Assembly: GCA_034336665.1 (NCBI GenBank)
Contig: CM067592.1
Coordinates: forward strand, 30,631,319 to 30,695,318
Source of the DNA: Luscinia megarhynchos
Lineage: Eukaryota; Chordata; Aves; Passeriformes; Turdidae
DNA: 64,000 nt
Direction of reading: 5' to 3'
The position numbers and the translations under genes were made by a program. Under the pieces are notes generated by a model. That model saw nothing but the letters and a program-made list of their open reading frames with translations. It searched no databases and had not been told where the DNA came from. Below are positions 1-43,100 of this stretch, one piece after another. Each line of letters begins with the position of its first letter. Positions within the stretch are counted from its first letter, which is position 1.

Positions 1-3000
1 TGACAGAAGCCTACCAGCTGGGGATGGGCTTTTGCCATACAAGTGACAGCATGGTCTGCAGAAACCTATTTTTGAATTTAGTTTTGGAGAAAAATATGGA
101 AAAGACCAATCTTTTGGCCTTTGAAATTCATCTTAGATTTCATCGGCAAGATCATTATTTGTGTATTTTCTTCTGAAAATAATTACATGGAACATTTTCA
201 TGCCTGTAACAAAAACTTTTGAGGGAATATGAAAGTAAAAACTGTTCTGAAAATGTCTCACAATCCTTCATGTTCCATCAACTTAATGCATGTATGAGTT
301 ACCTGTCTTTCTACATAAATTTTAATTACTATGCTGCACAGTATGTGTAAAAACATTTTGTAAGGTGGTTTTCACACAGGTTTGTTCTGCCTGAGTCAGA
401 GCAGAGTCTGCTGTGCAAAGAAATTTGTCTCTACTAGAGTGGGACAGTTGTTTCTGACAGTATGAGGGCCAGCCTAGCTGGCTGCTTTCCACCTAACACT
501 CCTCTACTCTACTTAAATGAAATGGGGACTGGCTGACAGTGGGTTATATGTTTCCCCTTGGACTGCAGACCTTGAAGAAGTATTTTTAAAATTACAGGGT
601 CAACACCTAGTGTATTGGTGCGTGACTTGAATGTGAGTGACTTTCAGTAGGTCAGGGAGCAGCTTACTGTGTCACACAGCCTGTCCATCTGAAATTCCTC
701 ATTGCCTTCACCAACATTGGATGATTAGAGCTTGATCACTTGTAAACTGGCACTATGCCATGAAACAGATGGGAATGAGCATAGGCAGACCAGGGACTGT
801 GTAGCAGTTAGAAATATGTTTACTGAGAATGGTATTCCCAGCTGGGAACCTAGAGACATCTGTCTACACTGACCTAATGCTATTGTGCCAGTGGTTAAAG
901 GGTTGTGCTATTTGTAAGCTATCTGAAATCAAATACAGAACTAAAATAATGATGATAAATACTCTGTTAGGATAAAAAAGGGTAAAGCACCTTCAGCCAA
1001 GATCTTAACCTTCTCTCAAAACACCTGGAAGATTGCAGCAGAAGTGAATTTTCTCTCATTCTTTTGGTTGCTGTAAAAACAGTTGGATGAGATCTCAAAC
1101 AATATTTAGTGAAGGACTTAGATAATTCAGTTCATGTAACTGAAGATTGATCCAGCTTTCTCCAGACTACCAGAGAGGAACAAATCTCCTGCATGTATAC
1201 ATCAGACTGAAATTCACCATGAATTTCATTCACTGCTTAGTTTCACAGGTGCTGAAACTGCCCATGTCCAAGATGTCCTTCTGCACTTTTGGAGATTTTG
1301 GTTGCTTGTTTATTTATGGTTTATGTCTGCTTTTCAATTTCCTCAGGAGTGGAGAGCAGCCAGTATTCTCACTCTGATTAAATTTAGAGTACAATTTCCA
1401 GGCAAAGTTTGGAGGACATGTTGCATGGTTTGATTTCACAGCTACCAACATTTCATGCTTTCTGCAGTTTGATGGCAATGGAGTTGGCTATAGGACCTAC
1501 CATCTGTCATGGCATTTAAAAGATAAAAATGGAATCATAAATAGTGCCAACTCATTACAAAATCGAGCCAGCATGTCAAAATGGAGGACATTAGCATGTT
1601 CTTTTAGCATCCTGCTGCCAGCATCTGATGTCAGGTTGCTAATCACTTGAAGTCGTCTGTCCAAACAAGCACTGCCAAATCTTTCTTCCAGGCCAACAGC
1701 ATCAAACAATACAGGTAAATTTATGTCTGAAGGAAGTATTTTAGTGGGAAGTAAAAATCTGGTTAGTTGATTTCTTCTCCTTCCACAATTAGCCATGTAA
1801 TTAATTCCTTGTTGAAATAATAATACTATTCTGCCAGAATATTTATATGTCTACACAAAACCATTTCCAAATGACAACACCAAGGAACATAATTATTTGG
1901 ATTAAAATAGTAATCAAATATCAATATTTATTAAAGAATCATGACCTTACTTTTATAAGGCTGACTTTCTAGTTTGGTTCTTAGCCATTGGCCTAAACAG
2001 AAAACATTGGGGTTATCTACATTTGCAATTTGCCAAGAATTGTTAAATCTGCTTTTGTTAATGTGATATGGAAGTCATACTGACACAAGCCACTACACTA
2101 TGCTGCCCAAATTAGTTAGGGCTGGCATGACTGCAACCTAACTTGTGTAATCTAATTCCAGTTTTGGTGAAAGTGTTCACAATTAAGAAACACAAAATCA
2201 AGGAATATTTGTTCACTTTTTCTCTAGTGAGTACAAGTGAATCAGACAAATCTCCTGACTAGAATTTCCACCACACTGAATGCAGTGGAAGGGATAATTA
2301 AAAATATTTCATCTGAGGAAAGTTTTAGAATTACTTTCAGGTTAACTCTAAGCAATGCTACCTGACCCAGTGTCAGAGGGAGATTTATTTGATATCTCCA
2401 TGCCCCACATACTTGACTTGCCTGCAAAAAAAGTTTTCAAAATGGATGATGCAATATATTCTTGAACTTCATAATGCCTCATGAAAAAAGCCATTCAGAT
2501 CAGGAATTTATTCTAGGAGAGTCTAAAAAATGTGTCTTTTCTGAATTGAATCTCTTAGGAGCCAACTCTTTAATTTTTCGTAGTAACAAATGAAAAATAA
2601 TAAGCTCCTAATTTTTCATTTTACAATAAGTCTATCTTCTGTCAAAAGCTGCTTTCATAGAAAATTACCAATATTAGCACAAAGTAACCTTCTTCCTTTA
2701 GAAACATTTTCTTTATTTTTGAGCCTTTTGTTTTCCCTGATTTTGATCTTTTTTACAAAACTGTCCACTTTGACCAGTATATCTGCTCTCAATCTGATGA
2801 TAATTTATTGCATCATTCTACTTTATAAACAAGGAAGGCTCATTTGAGAGCAAAATGAATGCATCTAGCATAAACTGTTCTAAGCTGAAATTTCAGAAAC
2901 AGGTGAAAATAATTATCATTAGGCCTATTGTTTTACCCCAGAATTTCAAGTGTCTACATGAATTTCTGAGCTGTGGTAGTGTCAAAGTAGATTAAGACTG

Positions 3001-3494
3001 GTTTCATTACATACCAGGATACTTAGGGATTCAAAAAACCCATAATCAAATTAATATGATAAATAATAACAGATAAGAAAGTTGTTATTAAATACCTGAA
3101 TGGACCAACTTTACCACATCCTACATGGTAAAGTATGTTTACAGTACTCACATGGTAAAGTATGTTCTCAGTCCTTCTCTCTCTCTTAAATCTTAACAGC
3201 TGTGTATGCCTGGGTGCTATAATAATGTTGAAGCTAGTATCATTGAGTAATGTGTCTCTGCTTATGTTTTCAGCATCAGTGAGAAGATGAATTCATTACC
3301 AAAGCATTCCCAGCTATATTTATTGCCATAGAAATAGATGCTCTGTAAACATTGGGAATTCACACAGAGCCTCCAGCTCTTTCTAATGGTTTCATTTGGG
3401 GGGTTTTGGGTGTTCTGTGTTGTGTAGTGCAGGTTTTTCAAATACCCCAAAAAATCAAAGGGAAGGGCCTGGAGGGTGGGGTACTATGCCTTAC
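1..3494. other. FREM1 intron, 3' part of the window
   Basis: Intronic, AT-rich DNA downstream of coding exon 23. No FREM1 continuation (the strand after [10 protein letters not shown]) could be found on the minus strand. A 99-codon open frame at 1497-1796 has no splice context or family resemblance. A 17-bp direct repeat (acatggtaaagtatgtt) occurs at 3123-3139 and 3150-3166. Confidence 0.75.
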
Positions 3495-34840
<31,346 letters not shown>

Positions 34841-35120
34841 GTTATAAGGGGATGTCAGCCTTTTTCACCAGTGAAAAAATTTCTTAACAAAAGGAGTCTT
34901 CTTCCTCCACAAGCAGACTTTCACCATATAATGAAGGCATCATTAGTCACAGGTGAAAATGTGTGACATGTTTTCTATTAATAGGCTCTTCTTGACAGAA
35001 ATTTGGGCAGTTATTGACAGATATTTTCAAAATATCCTTAGGTTTTTATAAAATTCATTGGTCAAGACTGACAAAATTATGATGAATGTGTTCTCAGAGT
35101 CCTTTCAAGGTTCATTAATC
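34841..35120 (-). other. FREM1: 5' untranslated part of the first FREM1 coding exon
   Basis: Immediately upstream of the ATG, the minus strand has a very good acceptor (ttctcttattttttttccag then GATTAATG), which sets the exon's right edge at 35120. The first ATG of this leader opens a 12-codon reading frame (35077-35115) that ends before the main start. About five other ATGs precede the main start, so upstream reading frames could lower translation. The exon boundary is inferred from the splice signal alone; no transcript evidence is available to me. Confidence 0.55.
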
Positions 35121-38100
35121 CTGGAAAAAAAATAAGAGAAAGAAAATTGCTGTATGAAATTGGGCAGCTGTAGGGATAAAAACAAAACAACAAACACATT
35201 CAAAACACTTCCACCATTTCTGACAATTGCAGTTCATTTCAAGCAGCAGAATGACCTCACTTTTAAATACCATTCAAAGTACACACATGCCCAGAAAATA
35301 GCAGACAAGCCCAAAATCTGAGAAAAATTCAACAGAAATAAAGACAAGATAATACAGAAAATAAATTATATAAGTTTCTCATGCCCCTAGTAAGAGTTAA
35401 TCTTTATCTTTCATGTTTATAACCTCGTAAGAAAAGAATTTTTTTCTGACATTAAACAGCACTATTGAAATCCTTTTAAAAGCCTAATTTCTACAATCCT
35501 CCAAAGTAACTGAAACTACAGCCCAAAGAGTACAAAGGGATATTGATTTAATTAAATTTGAGAAGATCATAAGAATTCCAAGACAGTAGTGTCAACATTC
35601 CTCTAGTTTTTTAAATTTTTAATGCCCTGACTACTAATTTGCCACAACCTTAAAACCAACAGTGAACTTCCCTGAAAGTGAATTTAAAAATAAATCCTTG
35701 TATGTCTTTGTTTCCATTGTTGTTGTTAACAGGTGAGTGTTCACTCCACTGTTTCCAGCAGAATTACTTTCTGAGCAGTCTACAACTGAATGCACATATC
35801 CATCCAGTTTTAAATTTCACTGAAAAACAACAGGCAGTTCAGAAATTCTGTAAAATTACTCACTTTCTAAAGTCAAACAAGACAGATCCACTCACTTCAT
35901 CACAATCACAGCCACCAAGCATGAAGACACTGAGACTCACATGCATGTAAATTTAGATGTATATTGACTATGTAGCCTGGAATGCAAATTTTCACTCTAG
36001 TTTTCTAGGTATTTATCTGAAAATCTTTCTATTTTGGTTTAAAACATTGAAGCCATACCAGTCTGAAGAAAATCTGAGAGAAAATATAGAATCCTTGTCA
36101 ATGGAAAAGGAATTCAATGCACAGTAGAAAATTCAGGTAAGAAAATATTTAGAAATTTTAGATTCAGACTAGGACCTGGCAAAGTGCTAAGAGGCAGTTA
36201 ATGACTCTGACACAGGTTTTTAGTCATGGTCATAGTTAATGACTCTGACACAGTGGTTTATATCTCGTGACAATGCAACTCTCTGCTCCATAATAGGAGG
36301 CTGGGGCATAGATTTATGGTTCAAAATAGCTTTATTCACAGGCATTTTTTTGCACCTTGTCAGAAATCATAAAATTAAAGCCTGAATAGCTTTGACTTTC
36401 TCCACTCCAACGTGGATAGCTAACATAAAATGATGCTAAAGTTGAGAGAGCTTCATCACCAGTTTGAAAATGGCACTCATGCAGAGACATCTGCATCGTG
36501 ACTCTGCTACAGCCCAGGTTCATCTGTTTCTGGTGCCTGCCCCACACATCCCAGCACAGAGCACAGCTGAAAACCTCGGGTGCAGGCAGTGCTTGCTATG
36601 CTGCCCTGCTTCAAAAACAGAACAAAAATGTACAAGAGGAATCAGGAGCATTTTGCTCAATTTCATGGTGGATGTACGAGACATTGTCTGCTACACATTT
36701 GGTCCTGTTGTCACCATGTATTACAGTCTTGCTTTGACTACTTTATCTTGCAGACACAGCTCCTGTATCACTATATGTTTGTTTCGTATGTTCCAGCCAC
36801 TGGCCTCTGTTTGAATGCTGTGGGACTGTCTCCTGAGGTGGCCAAGTGAAGATCTTGGGAAATATAACCTCACTTTCTCAATTACTTATACAGTCCCAGC
36901 AAGATGAAATGGCAAGAGATTCTTTCAGCACATAATGACAATAAAAATGAGAAGATTTTGGAGTAAGTGCCAAGATATGAACATCCTCCCTGTCACTGCT
37001 TAAAATGAAGTCCTGCGTGTGCTACATGGTGCTTACACTGATTGACAGTGTTCTGCTCCTCAGCAGATATACAATTGCTGGTGATGCTACTGTTTTGCAC
37101 TCCCTTTCAATATCCTTACTTCCCTGACCTTAATATCACAGCTGAACCTGATTCACTTCTACCATTCCTTGCATTGTCACCTGTGTGTCCAGAATGGGCA
37201 TGCAACTAAAGGACTGTTTAATTCCAAATGTATCATAATATTTCAGATATAGTTAATGGCCTAATGAAATAATGATATTCACAAACAACATAGAAGAAGA
37301 ACCAGTATTGTGAAATTAACCTGCTCTCTCATCAGCTTTCTAAGGGTCTGTCTCTATGCCAAAACAACTGAAACAGCTAAACAACTTTTCTGTGAGTACA
37401 AGCTCGCAGAAAGCCAGCAGCTTTGGTCCCAGAAGTGGAACAGTCATGTCAGTTCAGTGATGTATCACATACTCGTTGTTTTCCCTCTGTGGGGCTGGAG
37501 CATGTGATTTACGAGGAGAGGCGGCACAGCTGGATTTGTTCAGCCTGAAGAAGAGAGGCCTTATTGCTTATTTTTAGGCTTCTAACAGAAGAGGGCCTGG
37601 AGCACAAGGAGAGACATACAAACCCACTAAAATAGCGATGTTTATTTAATAAACAACTAATCAAGGCCTGAGTTGCTCGACGTAACTTTGGAGCCAGAAT
37701 TGCCATAAAACTGGATTTTCTTGGAGAAAGAGGCGGGTGCAGTTACCTCAGAGGTCCTTTTCACCCTAAACCATGTGCTGACTCTCATAAGACGAAAAGG
37801 CAGAGCCACCTCACTGCTAGGATCTAAATTAAATACCCAGTATATTTTTGCAAAGCACAGAGTATTTTTCCACCTGTCCAGTAATTCCCCTGAGATCCAA
37901 TATAAATCCATACTGATATTAAAAATGTGGCAGCAAGCAAAGAGACATCCTTTCCCATAATTGGAGGCAGATTGGCCAAGGTGGCTCTGACATTTGGAAG
38001 CCTGGAAGATAAGCCCTGAAGAGGTGCCCAAGGCATTGAACAACGGATGCTTGGCAAGGGGAACTCTAAGGAGCCACTCATCTGCTGGCAGATGAGCCTG

Positions 38101-39952
38101 GGGAAACGGCAGAGGGAGAAGGGGCCTCTGAAGAGGCAGAGAATGCAGCCCTGTAGAGTTGATAGAGGGACATACTACGCTAGAGACAATGCAGAAAGAG
38201 TTTCTATTAAAAATTTTCTCCAAGTGGCAGAACTGGATTTCCCTCAGGGCTGCTGGTGCACATGCGAGAAATGATGCAGTGGTTAATTGCAAACATAAAA
38301 ACTTGTGAGTCTAATTCTAAGCAGAGCTACATTGATGTAAGTAAAAGATTAATCCAAATTGTTTAGATAGTTCTCTGCCAAGGCAAAACAACTGAAAGGA
38401 AAATTTCAAACAAGACCACTAAGTCTCAACTTTAATGCCTAAAACTTGGCTAAAATACCTACAATCACAAGTGACCTTGAGCCAAGTCTCAATGACTCCC
38501 AAAGCTTTCATTGGGATTTGGATGAGACTTCAAGAGTTTCTCTGAGTGACAAAAGCTCTGGTTGCCTGGGATATTTCCCTGAGCAGATGGATCAAAATTT
38601 CCCTATTCTTTTGCAAAGCTGGAAGGAGATAATCGAGAATGACTGTTGTGAGTTGGAAGTTGGATCGATTTGTTTTAATGAATACCAGAAAAAGTTTGCA
38701 AGAAACAGAAAGAGCACACACGTTTTTTTGGAGGATGGGTTTAAAGAAAACAAGTAAGAGCTTTCCATGATTTCTAGTAAATGAATCCATGGAAGATTAA
38801 TATTATTACAGCAGTTAAAATCTAGCCCAGGGCAATGAAAGGATCATGAGCTATTAAAATAGGGGACTGTCACTTCAGAATGTGCACTTAACACACGAAA
38901 CCCTTGAACTGTTTGCTATTTAATGGTTTTGTTCCATGCACTACAAACAAGGATTACAGATCACCAAGAAGTATTTGGCAAGGTATTTGCTGAGTTAAGG
39001 AGTGGCAGATAACACCCGGCAAGTAGTTACACCTTGGACACATGTCAACAGCAGAGATGCGTTTTGCCTAAGGCAAAGTGCAATCCTGAGTTAGCTGAGA
39101 TTACAACTAGTAGAATTCTGTAACCAGAAAATACACGACTTGCAAAACCCTCTTTTAATAACCACCTGCAGAAACAGTATATAATTATTTGCAGAATTTG
39201 TTGGAATGTCTCAGCAAAACAGAGTGAAAGTAACCTATTTCTAGAAGGTGGTGGTTCCAGAAAAATACATCGAAATCAGCAGGAAATGTAAAACTTTTAT
39301 AAGCACACATGTGTCAAGGAACACATGTAAATTTCTATGCATACATATGATGAATAAATCTCTGCCTAGTTTAGATGAACTGAATCAGCTGTCTACATGA
39401 ACACGAAAATGTAAAAATGCTGACAGATTCCCTACTGCAAAATAAGTTTACAATTTTAAAACATGCATTTAAAAAAACCACATAAATTAAATATATCCTT
39501 TTTTATAACTTGGTATCAAAAGATTTTAGCATATATTTCAGTGCTTTTTGTCACATTTCTTCTAGTGTGTCTCATTAATAAGACAATTCTAAGCAAAGAA
39601 ATCTTATTTAGTTCTTCCAAGTTTTTAAAGCCACAAAGTTTTATTAGATCTGATGGGGGAAAAAAAAAAGGCAGCAGAGTTGAGAAATCTATATCAACTT
39701 GAATATTAAGATAAAGTTTCCTGGAATCCAAACTTTCAAGTTAACTTCTACTAAACCACTGCCAAAACCCAGTGCCTGTTTTCCTCGAAGTTAGAGCTGC
39801 GCTTTCATCCATCTCGAGCTCAGAAATTACTGTCTGGCTGCCCTGCTGCAGCATTCAGCAACAAGCTGAACTCTGCAAGCTGTTAAGCACTATTACAACC
39901 ACAAAACACAGCAGCATTCCGTGAGCACAACAAACTTGAACAAGATACTTAC
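35121..39952. other. Candidate FREM1 leader intron
   Basis: About 4.8 kb between the candidate leader exon and the ATG exon. It contains a 20-bp direct repeat (36196-36253) and a short CR1-like scrap near 37525-37560 (gatttgttcagcctgaagaa). A 103-codon frame at 38446-38757 begins at TTG and resembles nothing known. Splice boundaries at both ends are good but unproven. Confidence 0.5.
36196..36253. repeat. 20-bp direct repeat, 38 bp apart
   Basis: agttaatgactctgacacag occurs identically at 36196-36215 and 36234-36253. The core tgactctg resembles half of an AP-1/Maf type site, so the pair could be a duplicated binding site, but this is only a resemblance. Confidence 0.9.
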
Positions 39953-39993
39953 AGGTAGCGGTGTTTCTGCTGGAGGCTGAACATGAGATCATA
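39953..39993 (-). other. FREM1: Candidate non-coding 5' leader exon of FREM1
   Basis: On the minus strand the sequence CCGCTACCT|GTAAGTATC is a near-consensus donor. A pyrimidine-rich acceptor (cctccttttctag then TATGATC) lies 41 nt upstream. It could be an internal leader exon of 41 nt, or the 3' end of the first exon if transcription begins near 40.01 kb. Mammalian FREM1 is known to have non-coding leader exons before the ATG exon. The intron to the next leader segment would be about 4.8 kb. Confidence 0.4.
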
Positions 39994-40009
39994 CTAGAAA
40001 AGGAGGAAA

Positions 40010-40115
40010 AATGTATGTCACTGACCCAGTAATTTCTGTTTTAAAAGGCTGGCAGAGAAAGAAATCCAATGAGTGAGCGACAGAGAGAAAGCAGAGGGGG
40101 AGGGGAGGGAGATAG
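40010..40115 (-). promoter_or_regulatory. Possible FREM1 promoter
   Basis: Reading the minus strand toward the candidate leader exon, there is a C-rich tract (plus-strand GGGGGAGGGGAGGGAG at 40096-40111) that could bind Sp/KLF factors, an inverted CCAAT box (plus-strand ccaat at 40066-40070), and a TATA-like TTTTAAAA (40039-40046). The TATA-like element would place a start at about 40010. The order and spacing are plausible, but the elements are short and there is no CpG island, so this is only a candidate. Confidence 0.3.
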
Positions 40116-43100
40116 ATGAAATTCCAGTCTTTCTGGTCAGCTTGGCTGTAGTTTTTTTCTCTGTACTGGAAATCCACAATAAACACTCCTTGCTTGCAAG
40201 ACTGCTCCTGACTGCAGAGTCACAGATTACAAATACTTTCAGTCTCTGTTTGATAAAAGCACTCAGAGATGCCCTGTAGTGTTTACACTCAGCAGAGCTC
40301 CTCTGCTAGCCAGCCCCAGATCTTCTTTTCACCTTCTGCTAGTTAAGTCTTTTGAGACTAAAAATTGAGCTGCTGTTATTAAGGTTTGCTCTTTTCTTTT
40401 TCTTTTTTTTGTCCCCACTTTTGCTAGTTTATTTCCTTTAAAACTCACACACCCACACCACCACCGTAGTATTCAGATTTTAATTTTCTTTTTTCCCATT
40501 CAGAACAGCAAAAAAGACAAAGAGTATAGGCAAAATCCTACCAATTATTAAATAGCTCGTCGGATTTAAGATATCTCTCCAGCCTTCTGTCATGAGATTC
40601 ACAACAGATTTAAATGGCTGATGAGATTCTAAGTAAAATTTGCCGCCATAGAGGGACCTAAAGAGTTTTTAAAATATATACAGCAAAAAACATTTTCAGC
40701 CCAGTCACGGGGCATTGTGAAAGGGCAAGAAGGAAGAGCTACTGACTCCCAGGTTGCTTGTGCAAACAGGAGTCAAATCCAGCCCAACTGTAGTGCTTAA
40801 CATTGTCTCCCCTTGTCCTTCTTTGAATGAGCAAGCTGACTATGACCCTCATACAGAAACAACTCCACAATATAAAAATGAAAAACTGAAGTCAATAGAA
40901 AGAAAGAAAAGAACCAACAGATGTTCCATGGCATGACTTATGCACAGATGTTAAGAATTAAAATCGACTCAAAGCTGCTCAATGTGTAATATGATACAAT
41001 CTGACCTATACTTCCCTAAGGAAAAAAAAAAAAAAGCTTAAAAACATTTCCTTGAGGTACATGACTTATAGTGTGGTATACTGTCCTGGATTTCAGACCA
41101 CACTTTTATCAGGTTTCAGAAAAACTTGCAATAAATATTTGTCTCCTTTGATACAGCTGTGGATTAGCCTGTGTGTCTCTGGTTTTGCTTGCTTAAATGT
41201 AACTTCTAATTCACTGTGATGGGTGGCCTGTCTGTATTGTACAGTGGTCTGATCAGGAGCATCAGCATAACTGCCCTTACAGCCTGATTAAAATAGTGGC
41301 AGCTTATTTTAAAGTCTGTGACACAGCCATCAAAAATATCATTGCAGAAGCTGTCTTCAAACCAGCTTTATTACTGCAGCAATGAACTTAGCATCTCATT
41401 TCTTATTGTACTCCTTAAATACAATTAATTTTTGCAATCAAGTTTTGCACTATCTAAAGGATAGAGCAAAATTACCCAATCTTTTCTTGATAAATGCCAG
41501 AGCACTGAAGAGAAGACAAGCTTTTTGTACAACACTCAGTCTTTCCATTTCAATGTTTGCTCACACAGGAAAGAGTAGTTCTGTTTCCCATAGATTAAAC
41601 ATAAGCACAGTACATATTTTATCAATTATTAGTAAAATCATGCATCCAGACTGTTGATATGAAGGCAATTAGTTAAAAGTTTTCTGCAAACTTTTGTTGA
41701 CAAGATACAGTCAAAATCATCCCCTTTCTTAACAGGCTTTTATTTGAAAAATTTAAAAAAAAGACCATGCTTGAGGCACAAAGCAGGCATGAATACACAC
41801 ATATACACACATGCAGACAGCTCACACACAGCCCCATCTCTCCTCTTCATTTTGACTTATTTTGACAAGCAATGGCCTAAACCCACACTGTCTGATATCT
41901 GCACATTCAGTCAACACTCCTGGAAGAAGGATGAGGTTCTCTAAGGAAAAAAAGACTTGTCCCTGTCCTGATCTGGAGGCTGTACAGGAGGAAGATTTGC
42001 TGCATTGTGAGGGAAAAAAGATACATTTATTTTCCAGGTATTTACTACATGACATAAATTTTGTTGTGTGAGAAACAATACCTGGTAGCAGCAGTTCACC
42101 CTTCATGCAACTTTTAAAAAAATATTCCAGTGCATCAGTGTCTTACATGGAGCTCAACTGTCAGAAAATCAAATGCACTAGGTCATTGCCAGCTACTTCA
42201 TTGACAAATATCTGCAGAGAATCTATAATGGCGAAGTTCTTGACCAAAACCAAATTATTCTACTTTTTGACTACAGAAGGGGCATTAGACATAAAGGATG
42301 GCATTATGGAAAATACAACAAAGCAGCACAAAAATATTTAGTTTGTGTCAAGCAGATCAAAAAATTAGAATGTTGCCTGGATGTTTGAGAAAAATGGGTT
42401 GTTTCTTTGAGAAATCCGTATTTATTTCTATTATCTCTAATTTTAAAGACTTTGATATTTTCCCAGAAGACTTTGTATCTTGAGCTAGACTCTCAGATGT
42501 TACAGAGGACAGTGAAGGGACATCTTCAAAGATTTTGGCATCTTGGCAACCCCTGCAGTGCTCTGCCTGAATGCATGTCACCACTAGTAAGGTTTCTTCA
42601 AATTATGCATCCGTAGGGATTGGTGTACATGCTGTAAATCATAAAAACACCTCTTCATGGCCGTGGTGCTCTTTTCATAGAGACTAGGCATAGCTGGACA
42701 CAAAGCAGCAGTCTTCCCTCCACGCCCTGCAGGTCAGCCTTGCTGCAGCATCCATGGCCACTGGGGTTGTGGGACTATGTGACCAGGGAGGCTTGAGCCT
42801 CACCAGGATAGCAGACACAAAACAATTTCATAGGAAGAGCAACTCAGCTACCATCATTCTGCAGGACACTTTCTGCAGCATTAAAAGACGTTTGCATGTG
42901 TAAACTTCATCACAGGATTTAAATTTGACAAATTATGAGTATTTGTACTTGTGCTCCCAGCACCTGTAAAGGTATTGATTCTTCATCTTCAGGGTTGCTG
43001 CCATCATCTCATCTGCAGTAAAAAGGTAAAGGTTAGGCTTTTCAAATCTTCAGGTAACATGGTATGAAATGGGTGGCAGCAGCCAAGATGACCATCAGCA

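Noticed and set aside
1497..1796. 99-codon minus-strand frame as the next FREM1 exon
   Set aside because: Its VISNLTSDAG segment only superficially resembles the expected FIISNG continuation. Flanking splice sites and the rest of the frame do not match FREM1.
2242..2427. 61-codon minus-strand frame as a FREM1 exon
   Set aside because: None of its three frames matches the expected end of CSPG repeat 10 or the start of repeat 11.
38446..38757. 103-codon plus-strand frame
   Set aside because: It begins with TTG and not ATG, is antisense to the leader intron, and resembles nothing known.
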